Assembly (NCBI GenBank): GCA_035560555.1
Contig: DATMZF010000054.1
Location: forward strand, 81,315 to 145,314
Direction of reading: 5' to 3'
DNA from: UBA11090 sp035560555
GTDB taxonomy: Bacteria > Spirochaetota > Spirochaetia > Treponematales > Rectinemataceae
Length of the DNA stretch: 64,000 nucleotides
Part shown: one piece after another, positions 33,008 to 41,009 of the stretch
Position numbering within the stretch: position 1 is the first letter of the stretch
Layout of the letters: each line of letters begins with the position of its first letter
Translations under genes and position numbers: made by a program
Notes under the pieces: generated by a model
The model's input: only the letters and a program-made list of their open reading frames with translations
Told to the model about the DNA's origin: nothing
Database searches by the model: none

Positions 33008-33047
33008 TCGGGCCATCGCGACGACATTCGGGCCATCGCGACGATCA
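33008..33047. repeat. Two 20-bp tandem repeats at the 3' end of frlB
   Basis: The 17-bp word TCGGGCCATCGCGACGA occurs at 33008-33024 and again at 33028-33044, with a 3-base spacer. The second copy ends exactly beside the frlB stop codon. The repeat lies in the 126-base gap before the binding-protein gene, where no other feature is seen. Confidence 0.8.
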
Positions 33048-34019
33048 GTATTCCATTTTCCACATATAGCGGCGCACCGAAAGAGGATGCCCGCGGTGTT
33101 CGGCGAGGCGCTCGGCGTAGACCCGGAGCACGGCGCCGAAGATGGGCGCCGAGAGGTAACTCTTCAGGCTCGCGTCGATGCCGGTCCAGTCGAAGTCCTC
33201 GGCGTCCACCACCGTCACCTTCTTCGAGAATTTCGACGCGAAGGCGAGCGCCCGCTCGTCCAGCGGCCTCGTCTCCCCCGCCGTCTTCATGAGAAGGAAG
33301 GGAACGTCGTAATCCGTGATCTCGAAGGGTCCGTGGAAATATTCGCCCGAGTGGATGGCGGCGGAGTGGACCCACTGCATCTCCTGGAGGAGGCAGATGG
33401 CGAAGGAATAGGCCTCGCCGTAGACGGGGCCGGAGCCCATGGTATAGATGATGGGCTCGCGCTTGTGGCTCGAGCCGAAATCATCGGCGACGGCGGTGAA
33501 CTTGGCCTTGTTGCGGGCGAAGATGCCCTGGAGGCCTTTGATGTTCTCGAGAGCGGTCTTGTAGAGCGGTTTCGGCTGGATCGCGTCCAGGATGCCGAAC
33601 ATGAAGCGGAGCGCCATGCCCGCGCGGTGGTCATAGGCGTCGGCCTCGGGACCCCAGTCGTAGTGGAGGTTGTACTCGGCGGCCAGCCAGAGGGGTGAAT
33701 CCACCTTGAAGGAATAGGCGACGGTGAGGGCGCCTTTCCGGCGCGCGAAGGCCGTGGCCTCGACGGTTTCCGGCGTGTTGCCCGAGTGGCTGCAGGTTAT
33801 GACGAGGGAATCCTTTCCCAGTCCCTTGGGATCGCGATGGATGAACTCGTTGGAGGATAGGACGAAAGAAGGGATCGCCGTCTCCCTGTCGATCAGGTAC
33901 TGCTGATTGTACATATAGGCGAGAGAGCCTCCGCAGGCGACAAAGTAAATATTTTTGGGATTTCTCCGCTTTACAGCCTCAATAGCCTGGACTAGCAATG
34001 CTCCATGGTCGACGGTCAT
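33045..34019 (-). CDS. frlB: Fructoselysine 6-phosphate deglycase-like SIS protein
   Basis: A 324-residue protein with two SIS (sugar isomerase) domains. Ser/Thr-rich phosphosugar loops are visible at Ala-Cys-Gly-Gly-Ser-Leu and Ser-His-Ser-Gly-Asn-Thr-Pro-Glu in the first domain and Gly-Ser-Gly-Pro-Val-Tyr in the second. The Ile-His-Ser-Gly-Glu-Tyr-Phe-His-Gly-Pro region and the terminal Arg-Arg-Tyr-Met-Trp-Lys are typical of FrlB rather than of glucosamine-6-phosphate synthase. It should split fructoselysine 6-phosphate into lysine and glucose 6-phosphate. I use the ATG at 34019, with an AGAGGA site 6 bases upstream; the ATG at 34034 has no such site. It is the first gene of the operon, just behind the promoter and palindrome. 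Confidence 0.9.
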   Translation of the reverse strand: MTVDHGALLVQAIEAVKRRNPKNIYFVACGGSLAYMYNQQYLIDRETAIPSFVLSSNEFIHRDPKGLGKDSLVITCSHSGNTPETVEATAFARRKGALTVAYSFKVDSPLWLAAEYNLHYDWGPEADAYDHRAGMALRFMFGILDAIQPKPLYKTALENIKGLQGIFARNKAKFTAVADDFGSSHKREPIIYTMGSGPVYGEAYSFAICLLQEMQWVHSAAIHSGEYFHGPFEITDYDVPFLLMKTAGETRPLDERALAFASKFSKKVTVVDAEDFDWTGIDASLKSYLSAPIFGAVLRVYAERLAEHRGHPLSVRRYMWKMEY

Positions 34020-34043
34020 CGGGATTCCTCTCATATGTCATTA

Positions 34044-34065
34044 TAATACATCTTATGATGTATTA
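34044..34065. promoter_or_regulatory. 22-bp perfect palindrome, probable GntR-type operator
   Basis: TAATACATC (34044-34052) and its exact reverse complement GATGTATTA (34057-34065) are separated by TTAT. The palindrome falls on the expected transcription start of the frl promoter, where a bound repressor would block initiation. Its size and symmetry suit a GntR/HutC dimer such as the one encoded at the end of this operon. I saw no second copy in the window. Confidence 0.75.
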
Positions 34066-34071
34066 AGTCGT

Positions 34072-34099
34072 ATTGTATTTCGTTTTTCGGATTTGTCAA
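34072..34099 (-). promoter_or_regulatory. Sigma-70-type promoter of the fructoselysine operon
   Basis: On the minus strand a perfect TTGACA (34099-34094) is followed after 16 bases by TACAAT (34077-34072, 5 of 6). Initiation would fall near 34065, at the edge of the palindrome. The region from 34035 to 34140 is strongly AT-rich compared with its surroundings. Confidence 0.75.
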
Positions 34100-34143
34100 G
34101 ACGAAAAAAGCGGGAATTGTCATTTTTTTGGAAAAGGCGGGAT

Positions 34144-34914
34144 CTAGCGCGGGGAAGCCGCCGGATAGGCCGTGGGCACCTGCCCCATGCCGAACTCGAC
34201 GCCGAAGGCCTCCTCGAGGAACTCAGGCTTGAGCACCTCGGAAGGAAGGCCCATGCGCAGGAGACGGCGCTGTCCGAGCATGAGGATGGTGTCGGCGAGG
34301 GAGCGCGCGAGCGCCATGTCGTGGGTGGTGAAGACGATGGTCTTGCCCTTGGAGGCCAGGGAGGCGAGCTCGCGCGCGACACGCTGGGCATTGGCGGGAT
34401 CGAGGAGGGATGTCGGTTCGTCGAGGAGGAGGATTTCCGCTTCCTGGGCAAGGCAGCGCGCTATCCTGACAAGCTGGTATTCGCCGCCGGATATTTCGCC
34501 CGCCCTGCGCCCGGCGAGGGACTCCAGCCCTAGTTCCGAAAGCGCGCCGAGGGCCGCCGCCTCATCGTCCGCGTCGGGCTGCGCGAGCGCCTCGATATGG
34601 GGAGCCCTGCCCATGAGGACGAACTCCAAGACCTTGTAATTGAAGGGAAGCCGCTCGATTTGGGGAAGGAAGGCGATTTTTTTGGCTAGGGCGCGCGGGG
34701 AAATCTCGCGCACCGAGACGCCGTCGAGAAGAATCCGTCCCGAGCCGGCGGCGAGCCTCCCTCCCAGCAGCGACAGGAGAGTCGTTTTGCCGGCTCCATT
34801 GGCGCCGAGGATAGCCAGCTTCTTCCCATCGCCTACGCCGAAGGAGATATCCTCCAGGATAGGTCCCCGCCTTTCGCGCGAAAAAGCGAGATTCCGGATA
34901 TCGAGCCCACTCAT
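34144..34914 (-). CDS. FecE-type ABC transporter ATPase
   Basis: The 256-residue ATPase energises a metal-chelate or cobalamin-type importer. Walker A (Gly-Ala-Asn-Gly-Ala-Gly-Lys-Thr-Thr, about 36-44), the Q-loop (Phe-Leu-Pro-Gln), the signature Ile-Ser-Gly-Gly-Glu-Tyr and Walker B (Leu-Leu-Leu-Asp-Glu-Pro-Thr) are intact, with the switch His in Thr-Thr-His-Asp. The signature has Glu-Tyr instead of the more common Gln-Gln, which is seen in this family. It is the last gene of a three-gene minus-strand operon behind a binding protein and a permease. Confidence 0.9.
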   Translation of the reverse strand: MSGLDIRNLAFSRERRGPILEDISFGVGDGKKLAILGANGAGKTTLLSLLGGRLAAGSGRILLDGVSVREISPRALAKKIAFLPQIERLPFNYKVLEFVLMGRAPHIEALAQPDADDEAAALGALSELGLESLAGRRAGEISGGEYQLVRIARCLAQEAEILLLDEPTSLLDPANAQRVARELASLASKGKTIVFTTHDMALARSLADTILMLGQRRLLRMGLPSEVLKPEFLEEAFGVEFGMGQVPTAYPAASPR

Positions 34915-34944
34915 CGTGTCAACTCCCTCATCGCGTTGACCACT

Positions 34945-35967
34945 TCACCTGGCGAGTTCCGTCGAGCGGGAAGCGAGCAGCGCGCAGAACGCGATAGCGC
35001 CGAGCAGGGCGGTCACGATACCAAGAGGCAGTTCGCCAGGGAATAGCGTCCGCGCGAGACCGTCGGCCGCGAGGGCGAATATAGCCCCGCCGGCCATGGA
35101 TAGGGGAATGGAGTTCCTCCCCTCGGAACCAGCGTAAAGGCGCGCCACGTGGGGCACGACAAGCCCTATCCACGAGACGATGCCGCAGGCCGCCGTCACC
35201 GCCGCCACGCCAGTGGCCGCGATCATCGCGATGGCGGCGCGCTCTATCTCGGGACGCAGGCCCATCGATCGGCTCACTTCGTCGTCCAGGGAAAGAAGCG
35301 TGGCCCTCCATCTCATCAGATAGAGGAATCCGAGCGAGAAAAGCGAGATGGGCGCTATGGTCCAGAACCTCTGCCAGCCCATCGCCGTGAGCGAGCCCAT
35401 CGTCCAGAAGACGATATCGGGCAGCTGGGACAGAGGATCGGCGACGTATTTCACGGCCGCGAGGAGGGAAGAGAAGAAGGCGGAAACGGCCAGGCCCGCG
35501 AGAATGAGGCGCAGCACCTGTCCGCCGAATCTGAAGCGTTTCGAGAGGGCTAAGCTCGCTCCCAGCGCCGCGAGCGCCATGGCGAAGGATGAGAGCGAGA
35601 CGAAGGCGTTGAGGGCGAACCCGGAGAGAAGGGCCTTGAGGGGCTGCCAGGATCCGGCCACGAGCGCCATGGCCGCCCCGAAAGCCGCGCCCTGGGAGAC
35701 GCCCAAGAAGCCTGAGTCCACGAGAGGATTGCCGAAGATCGCCTGGAAAGCCGCCCCCGACCCGCCCAGCACCGCCCCGAGGAGAATGGCTCCCAGGGCG
35801 CGCGGCAGCCTGATGGAGAGGAAAATGCGCCTCGCCGTCTCGTCGGAGAAAAGTAGGCTCGGTTTCATGAATCCCGGCCCGGGATATCGCCCCGCGAACA
35901 GATAGAGAACGAGCGTCGCCGCGAGAAGGACGGCGAAGGTCAGGCGGATCGATCGGGGGGCTTTCAT
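34945..35967 (-). CDS. FecCD-type ABC transporter permease
   Basis: A 340-residue, very hydrophobic permease of the FecCD/BtuC family, which forms homodimeric channels for iron-siderophore, haem, cobalamin or molybdate import. Family motifs include Arg-Leu-Pro-Arg near residue 55, Gly-Ser-Gly-Ala-Ala-Phe-Gln, Gly-Val-Ser-Gln-Gly-Ala, and a Gly-Leu-Val-Val-Pro-His-Val-Ala-Arg loop near residue 270. It starts 20 bases after the binding-protein gene and ends 30 bases before the ATPase gene. Confidence 0.9.
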   Translation of the reverse strand: MKAPRSIRLTFAVLLAATLVLYLFAGRYPGPGFMKPSLLFSDETARRIFLSIRLPRALGAILLGAVLGGSGAAFQAIFGNPLVDSGFLGVSQGAAFGAAMALVAGSWQPLKALLSGFALNAFVSLSSFAMALAALGASLALSKRFRFGGQVLRLILAGLAVSAFFSSLLAAVKYVADPLSQLPDIVFWTMGSLTAMGWQRFWTIAPISLFSLGFLYLMRWRATLLSLDDEVSRSMGLRPEIERAAIAMIAATGVAAVTAACGIVSWIGLVVPHVARLYAGSEGRNSIPLSMAGGAIFALAADGLARTLFPGELPLGIVTALLGAIAFCALLASRSTELAR

Positions 35968-35987
35968 CGGCTTGGGATCTTCAGGCT

Positions 35988-37085
35988 TCAGTCGTTCAAG
36001 TCGCCGGCGAGTTTAGGCGCCACCGTGGCGTCGAAGGCGGCGGCGTCCATGCCATACATGATCGAGAAAAACGCCCTCGCTTCCGCGAGGATGGGTTTGT
36101 CGGCGAACTGGGCCGGATAAAGCTTGCCCGCCATCCACTCGAGGCCGATGATCCAGCGCGTATCGGGTTGGTCCCAGGAGTAGAAATCCTGGGCGAAGCC
36201 ATAAACGGCCCCGTTTTTCACGGCGGCTACGCGGGAAAGCCTCGCGTCGGAGGAGAAAATCCTGGCCGAAGCCGCGGCGTTCGCCCTGTAGTTGACGACG
36301 AACACCGCGTCGGGATTCCAGGCCGCTATCTGTTCGGGATTCACCTTCGCCCAGCCCGAGCCGGGGTTGGCGCCCATCCAGACGGGGATGCCCCCGGCGA
36401 GCTCCACGAGCCTCGTCTGCATCCACGATGCGGGAGGCACTTCCCACACGCCCTCGGTCGGATTGGCCGCCTGAACGAGAAGAACCTTTGGTTTCGCGGC
36501 CTTGCCGGCCCCCTGCGCGGCAAAAGCCCCCTGGGCCACGGAGGCTCCCTGAACCGCGCCCCCACCCTGAGCCACGGCCTTCTCCACGCGCTTCGCGATC
36601 TCTGCCAGCGCGTTCCTATAGAAGGAGACTATCTCATCGGCCCTCGCCTTCTGGCCCAGGAAATCGCCCAGCCTCGCGATATCGGCCTCGTAGTCCTCTG
36701 GCGTTTCCAGGTTCAAGTATACCTGCTTGATGCCCAGGGCATCGAGCGAAGGCCCGAGGCTCTTCTTCATCGCTGCCTTGAGTATCACCGTGTCGGGCTT
36801 GAGCGAGGCATAAGCCTCCACCCCCGCGGTCTTGTCGATGACCGGCTTCTTCAAAAAACTACTATCGATGGCGGAGAGGAAGGTGCCCAGGCCCTGGTCG
36901 GCTCCGGCCACGGCGATGACGCGCCTGCCCACGTCGGGGAAAAGATATACGGCGTCGGCGACCATGATCACCGCCTTCCCCCCGAGAACGAGACGCTGCT
37001 GGGCGAAAGGCGATGTTGTCGCCGCGAAGAGCAAGAACGCCGCGATGGCCGCTCTGGCGGCCTTTTTGATGTTGTTTGTTTTCAT
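35988..37085 (-). CDS. Periplasmic binding protein for the FecCD-type importer
   Basis: A 365-residue protein with a signal peptide ending near Ser-Pro-Phe-Ala-Gln (residues 25-29). It has the helical-backbone fold of metal or siderophore binding proteins (TroA-like). A Trp-Asp-Gln-Pro-Asp-x-Arg-Trp-Ile motif near residue 308 occurs in a subgroup of these proteins from anaerobes. About 25 Ala/Gln/Gly residues with repeated Ala-Gln-Gly-Ala are inserted near residues 172-197, at or close to the linker helix between lobes. The ligand is not evident. Iron chelates are the default; a molybdate-type ligand (as for MolA of the MolBC-A system) would suit the molybdoenzymes nearby but is only a suggestion. 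Confidence 0.85.
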   Translation of the reverse strand: MKTNNIKKAARAAIAAFLLFAATTSPFAQQRLVLGGKAVIMVADAVYLFPDVGRRVIAVAGADQGLGTFLSAIDSSFLKKPVIDKTAGVEAYASLKPDTVILKAAMKKSLGPSLDALGIKQVYLNLETPEDYEADIARLGDFLGQKARADEIVSFYRNALAEIAKRVEKAVAQGGGAVQGASVAQGAFAAQGAGKAAKPKVLLVQAANPTEGVWEVPPASWMQTRLVELAGGIPVWMGANPGSGWAKVNPEQIAAWNPDAVFVVNYRANAAASARIFSSDARLSRVAAVKNGAVYGFAQDFYSWDQPDTRWIIGLEWMAGKLYPAQFADKPILAEARAFFSIMYGMDAAAFDATVAPKLAGDLND

Positions 37086-37092
37086 GTATTCC

Positions 37093-37121
37093 AGCCTACT
37101 CCAAGCCTATCCCTTCGTCAA
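37093..37121 (-). promoter_or_regulatory. Possible promoter of the FecCD-type operon
   Basis: TTGACG on the minus strand (37121-37116, 5 of 6) is followed after 17 bases by TAGGCT (37098-37093), which is a poor -10 box. The site is directly in front of the binding-protein start codon and leaves almost no leader, so it is only a candidate. Confidence 0.25.
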
Positions 37122-37127
37122 TGAAAA

Positions 37128-38897
37128 CTATCCGCTAATATGCGACGCGACAAAAGCCCTGTATTCGCCGTTCGTCTCCATAAGCGTTTCGTGGCGGCCG
37201 AATCCGGCGACTGAACCTTCCTTCAGGAAGAGCACCTTGTCCGCGTATTGTACGCTCGAAAGCCGGTGCGAGACGGCGATGATCGTCGTGTCGCTCCTGT
37301 CGAGGGCTTTCCAGAGCCTCTCCTCGTTCTTCGTGTCGAGACTCGCCGTCATATCGTCCAGAAGGAGGAGCTCGGGCTCGCGGGCAAGCGCCCTCGCTAT
37401 CGCGATGCGCTGCTTCTGCCCTCCCGAGACGCTCACGCCTCGTTGGCCCAACGGCGTTTTTTCCTTGAGAGGGAAGGAACGGATCTCCTCGTCTATCTGG
37501 GCTGTTTCCGCCAGCTCCCAGAATCGTTCGGAGGAGAGGAGCGGCGGAGTCCGCCTGACGCCGAAGGCCACGTTATCCTCGATGGTTCCCGAAAAGAGCA
37601 GGGCTTCCTGGGGTACATAGCCGACAAGCGCCGCCCAATCGCTCTTTGAAAGTCCGGAAAGGGGAATCCCGTTTACCGATATGCCGCCTTCCTGCGCGGG
37701 CAGGAGGCCGGCGATCATCTTCACGAGGCTGGTCTTGCCGCAGCCCACGGGGCCTATGACGAGGAGGCGTTCGCCGCGCGCGAGCTCGAAGGAAACCTCC
37801 GAAACCGCGCGCTTCTCCCTTCCCTTGTACCCAAAGGAAGCCCGCCCGACCTCAAGCTTCTCGAAGCGCGAAATGGCGATGGGCGACGCAGGCTCGGGGG
37901 CGCGCGGGAATCCTCCTATTTCCTCCAACCGGTCGATGTTGACGAAGGCCCTCTTGCCGAAGATGAAGAGCTGGGGGATGTCGAGGATGGGATAGATGAG
38001 GAGGTTCAGGTAATTGTAGAAGGCGTAGAAGGTCCCGATGGTTATCTCTCCCTTCACCACCATGAGGCCGCCCGCGAAGATGAGGGCTATCTGGGCCACA
38101 TAATCGATATTCTGATAGATGAGGTTGAGGATCGTGTCGAGCTTGATGACGTCCATCTCGGTCTTGTAGCGCCGCTCGAGGGCTTCCGAGAAGAATCGCT
38201 CGTACTTCGCCTCGCTGGCGAAGGCCTTGATGATTCTCGCGCCCGAGAAGCTCAGCTCGAGCTGTTCGTTTATGCGCGATATGGACTCTTCATTCCTTTT
38301 CACCTTGTCGTAAATCCTGTCCTGCGTGCGCGAGAAGATATACAGCATGAAGGGCAGCGAGGCGATGGAAAAGAGAGCGAGGCGCCAGTCGAGAGCGACC
38401 ATCGCGATGGCGCAGAATACCACCTTGCTCGCCGATTCGATAGCCCTGAATATTCCCGAGCAGAGGAACCAGGAGAGTTTGGGAAAATCATTGATATCGG
38501 AGGTGAGTCGCGTAACGAGGTCTCCCGACGAGAATTCGGCGAAAAACCGGTAGTCCTTTTCCGTCAGCTCGGCGAAATATTTCTTGCGGATGATATAGTC
38601 AAAAACAACGTTGAGCGCTCCGCGTATGCCGGGGAAGAATCCCGAGACGAAGCCAGCGACGCCGAGACCGATGAAGAAAAGGGCCGCCTTCCTGAGCGCC
38701 GCCAGCGGGTCGGGATAGTCGCCTTTGCCGGAGAGTATTCCCTCGAGCATATCGAATAGCTCTTTCGTCAGGAGGGGAAAGGCCACGGCCACGAGGCTCG
38801 AAAGCAGGGTGAGGAAGAGAAGGAGGGCTATGAGTCCTTTCTTTTCCTTCCAGATATGCCATATCCAGGCTATGTGTATGTTTCTGGGCTTTTTCAT
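37128..38897 (-). CDS. ABC exporter half-transporter (membrane + ATPase), second of a pair
   Basis: The 589-residue half-transporter has a six-helix exporter domain (residues 20-310) and a C-terminal ATPase. The ATPase carries Walker A (Gly-Pro-Val-Gly-Cys-Gly-Lys-Thr-Ser), the signature Val-Ser-Gly-Gly-Gln-Lys-Gln, Walker B (Leu-Leu-Leu-Asp-Asp-Met) and the switch His in Val-Ser-His-Arg. Walker B ends in Asp-Asp rather than Asp-Glu, so the catalytic Glu is replaced; this is the mark of the degenerate partner in heterodimeric exporters such as BmrC/D or TM287/288. It overlaps the partner gene by 4 bases. Export of a drug, lipid or peptide is likely; the substrate is unknown. Confidence 0.9.
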   Translation of the reverse strand: MKKPRNIHIAWIWHIWKEKKGLIALLLFLTLLSSLVAVAFPLLTKELFDMLEGILSGKGDYPDPLAALRKAALFFIGLGVAGFVSGFFPGIRGALNVVFDYIIRKKYFAELTEKDYRFFAEFSSGDLVTRLTSDINDFPKLSWFLCSGIFRAIESASKVVFCAIAMVALDWRLALFSIASLPFMLYIFSRTQDRIYDKVKRNEESISRINEQLELSFSGARIIKAFASEAKYERFFSEALERRYKTEMDVIKLDTILNLIYQNIDYVAQIALIFAGGLMVVKGEITIGTFYAFYNYLNLLIYPILDIPQLFIFGKRAFVNIDRLEEIGGFPRAPEPASPIAISRFEKLEVGRASFGYKGREKRAVSEVSFELARGERLLVIGPVGCGKTSLVKMIAGLLPAQEGGISVNGIPLSGLSKSDWAALVGYVPQEALLFSGTIEDNVAFGVRRTPPLLSSERFWELAETAQIDEEIRSFPLKEKTPLGQRGVSVSGGQKQRIAIARALAREPELLLLDDMTASLDTKNEERLWKALDRSDTTIIAVSHRLSSVQYADKVLFLKEGSVAGFGRHETLMETNGEYRAFVASHISG

Positions 38898-40636
38898 TTC
38901 GCCTCCTTGCCGAGGAACTGCTGTTCCACGAGGCGCCTGTATTCGGGCAGGGTTTCGAAGAGCTCGGCGTGCGTGCCGCGGGCTACTATCCTGCCCTCGC
39001 TGAAATAGAGAATCTGATCCGCGTGGAGTATGGATGAAAGCCGGTGGGCGACGATGAGCGCCGTCCTTCCGGCGAGCAGGACGTCGAGGCTCAAGCGGAT
39101 CTTTTCCTCCGTGTCCATGTCTATGTTGCTGGTCGCCTCGTCGAGGATGACGAGTTCTGGGTCGGCCGCCAGCGCCCTGGCGAAGGCCAGAAGCTGCTTT
39201 TCCCCCGACGAGAGGTTTCCGCCCCGCTCCCAGAGGTTGGTCTGGAGGCCCGAAGGCAGCCCGCTGACCATATCGGTCGCGTAGACATTTCGCAGTGCCT
39301 TCTCCACCCTGTCGTCGGGGATATCGTCGTTGTAGACGCGCACATTCTCGAGCACCGAACCGGGGAAGAGGTAGACGTCCTGCAGCACGAGCCCCGTCTT
39401 TTTTCTCCAGCTCGCGAGGTTGAGGCTGTCGAGGTCAACGCCGTCGATGGCTATGCGGCCTTTCTGAGGTCTGTAGAAGCCGCAGAGGAGGCTCACGGTC
39501 GTGGATTTCCCGGAACCGGAAGAGCCCACGACGGCGGTGAGGGAACCCTTGGGAATCGAAAAGCTGATGTCTTTCAGGATCCAATCTTCGTCCTTATAGG
39601 CAAACCACAGGTTTTCGAAGCGGATTTCCCTGTCCAGGCGCGCCTCGATGGCGTTGCCGCGTCCCGGCTCTTCCGGCAGCGACATGATCGTCAGTATGCG
39701 GTTGAGCGAAACCTTCGCCTGCTGCATCCGCCTGATGCTCTCGGCTATCTCCAGCACGGGGCGCAGCAGAGAAGCCCCGTATTCGAAGAAGAGAAGGAGG
39801 GTGCCCAGGCTCATGCCGCCGGCTATGACGCGCGGCGCGTAGAGGAGGATCAAGGCGACGATGAAGAGGGGTCCCACGATGGATTCGAGGGCCGAGAAAA
39901 CCGAGATCTCGAACAGGGCGACCTTCACGTTGACGCGCTGCTGCTGCCTTCCCGTCTCGTCGAGGGACGCGGCGGCCCAGGCTTTCCGGTCGAAGACCTT
40001 GACGATTTCCATGCCCTGGATGAATTCCGTCACCTTGGCGAGGACCTTCGCGTAGAGGTTTCTCGACTGGTCGTAGAAGCCGAGAATCTTGCTGAAAAAC
40101 ACGAGCATGAGGGCGAGGATGACGGCGACGACCGCGAGCATGATGAGGGCGAGGGTTGGCGCTATGGAGAAGGTGACGGCGAACATTCCTCCCATCATGA
40201 GAATATTGACGATGAAGGTGACGCCCAGGTTGGAAAAGAGATCCCTCACCTTCTCGGTGTCGTTTTCCGTGCGCGACATCAGTTCGCCGACGGGATGCGC
40301 GTCGAAGTAGGCCACCGGCAGCGTGAGGAGATGGGCGAACAGGTCTTCCTTGATGCGCGTGACGATCGAGAGCCCGAGTTTCGAGATGAGGATGTTGCCG
40401 TAATACGTGAGGCCGCCGACGACGACGATGACGGCGAGATAGGCGAGCGCATAACGCAGCAATAGCGCGCTGTCGCCCGTCGGGACGGCCTTGTCGATTA
40501 TTTCCTTGAGAATGAGAGGTTGAACGACTCGTCCCAGGGAAATGACGATCATGACGAGAAGACCGGGAATCGCGTAGCCTTTATAGCTTCCTATATAGGA
40601 GGCCAGTTTCTTTTTGTAGTTTTTTCCGAATTCCAT
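38894..40636 (-). CDS. ABC exporter half-transporter, first of a pair
   Basis: A 580-residue half-transporter with six membrane helices and a complete ATPase. Walker A is Gly-Ser-Ser-Gly-Ser-Gly-Lys-Ser-Thr, the signature Leu-Ser-Ser-Gly-Glu-Lys-Gln, Walker B Leu-Val-Ile-Leu-Asp-Glu-Ala (catalytic Glu present) and the switch Val-Ala-His-Arg. With the downstream protein, whose Walker B Glu is missing, it should form a heterodimer with one active and one degenerate ATP site. It is preceded by a 373-base non-coding region with several hairpins. Confidence 0.9.
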   Translation of the reverse strand: MEFGKNYKKKLASYIGSYKGYAIPGLLVMIVISLGRVVQPLILKEIIDKAVPTGDSALLLRYALAYLAVIVVVGGLTYYGNILISKLGLSIVTRIKEDLFAHLLTLPVAYFDAHPVGELMSRTENDTEKVRDLFSNLGVTFIVNILMMGGMFAVTFSIAPTLALIMLAVVAVILALMLVFFSKILGFYDQSRNLYAKVLAKVTEFIQGMEIVKVFDRKAWAAASLDETGRQQQRVNVKVALFEISVFSALESIVGPLFIVALILLYAPRVIAGGMSLGTLLLFFEYGASLLRPVLEIAESIRRMQQAKVSLNRILTIMSLPEEPGRGNAIEARLDREIRFENLWFAYKDEDWILKDISFSIPKGSLTAVVGSSGSGKSTTVSLLCGFYRPQKGRIAIDGVDLDSLNLASWRKKTGLVLQDVYLFPGSVLENVRVYNDDIPDDRVEKALRNVYATDMVSGLPSGLQTNLWERGGNLSSGEKQLLAFARALAADPELVILDEATSNIDMDTEEKIRLSLDVLLAGRTALIVAHRLSSILHADQILYFSEGRIVARGTHAELFETLPEYRRLVEQQFLGKEAK

Positions 40637-41009
40637 AATGTTTGCCCACGGATTTCGCGCGGCGGCGCATAACGCGACGGCGCGCGAAAACCTCGCGCGT
40701 GCCTTTCAAGGCGGCGCGAATTCAGTTCAGGAGTTTTCTTCCCAGATTTTATTCCAAAGAAGAAACCCGGCAATCGATGATCTTGGAGACGCTCGTCTCC
40801 CTTGTCATTGATTTAGGGGCGAGACCTAAGAAAGGCTCTAGCGGCAAACATATTCATTGTATACCTCGTGAGGCGCATAGCGGCGAAGCGCCGCGCCGGC
40901 ACCATTATAATACCAGAACTTCGCATAAAAGCAAGAGCGCGTTCATTGACATCATGCCTTTTTCGTATGAGACTCGACGAACATCCTGATTACGTTGTGG
41001 AGGAGAACC
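40637..41009. other. Divergent non-coding region with hairpins
   Basis: This 373-base gap separates the minus-strand exporter from the + strand OsmC gene. It holds a perfect 7-bp inverted repeat with a 2-base loop (GGAGACG 40785-40791, CGTCTCC 40794-40800) and a 6-bp stem (GCGGCG 40880-40885, CGCCGC 40889-40894). A self-complementary ATTATAAT at 40904-40911 offers a -10 box on either strand. A start there on the minus strand would give the exporter a leader of about 270 bases. I found no convincing gene, although a 115-codon frame is open. Confidence 0.4.

Noticed and set aside
34100..34143. Terminator between the FecCD-type operon and the frl promoter
   Set aside because: There are T-runs on the minus strand but no inverted repeat in front of them, so read-through from the importer operon into frl cannot be excluded.
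40642..40989. A 115-codon + strand frame in the exporter/OsmC gap
   Set aside because: The start has no ribosome site, the first half is Arg-rich, no domain is recognisable, and the DNA contains inverted repeats better explained as leader structure.
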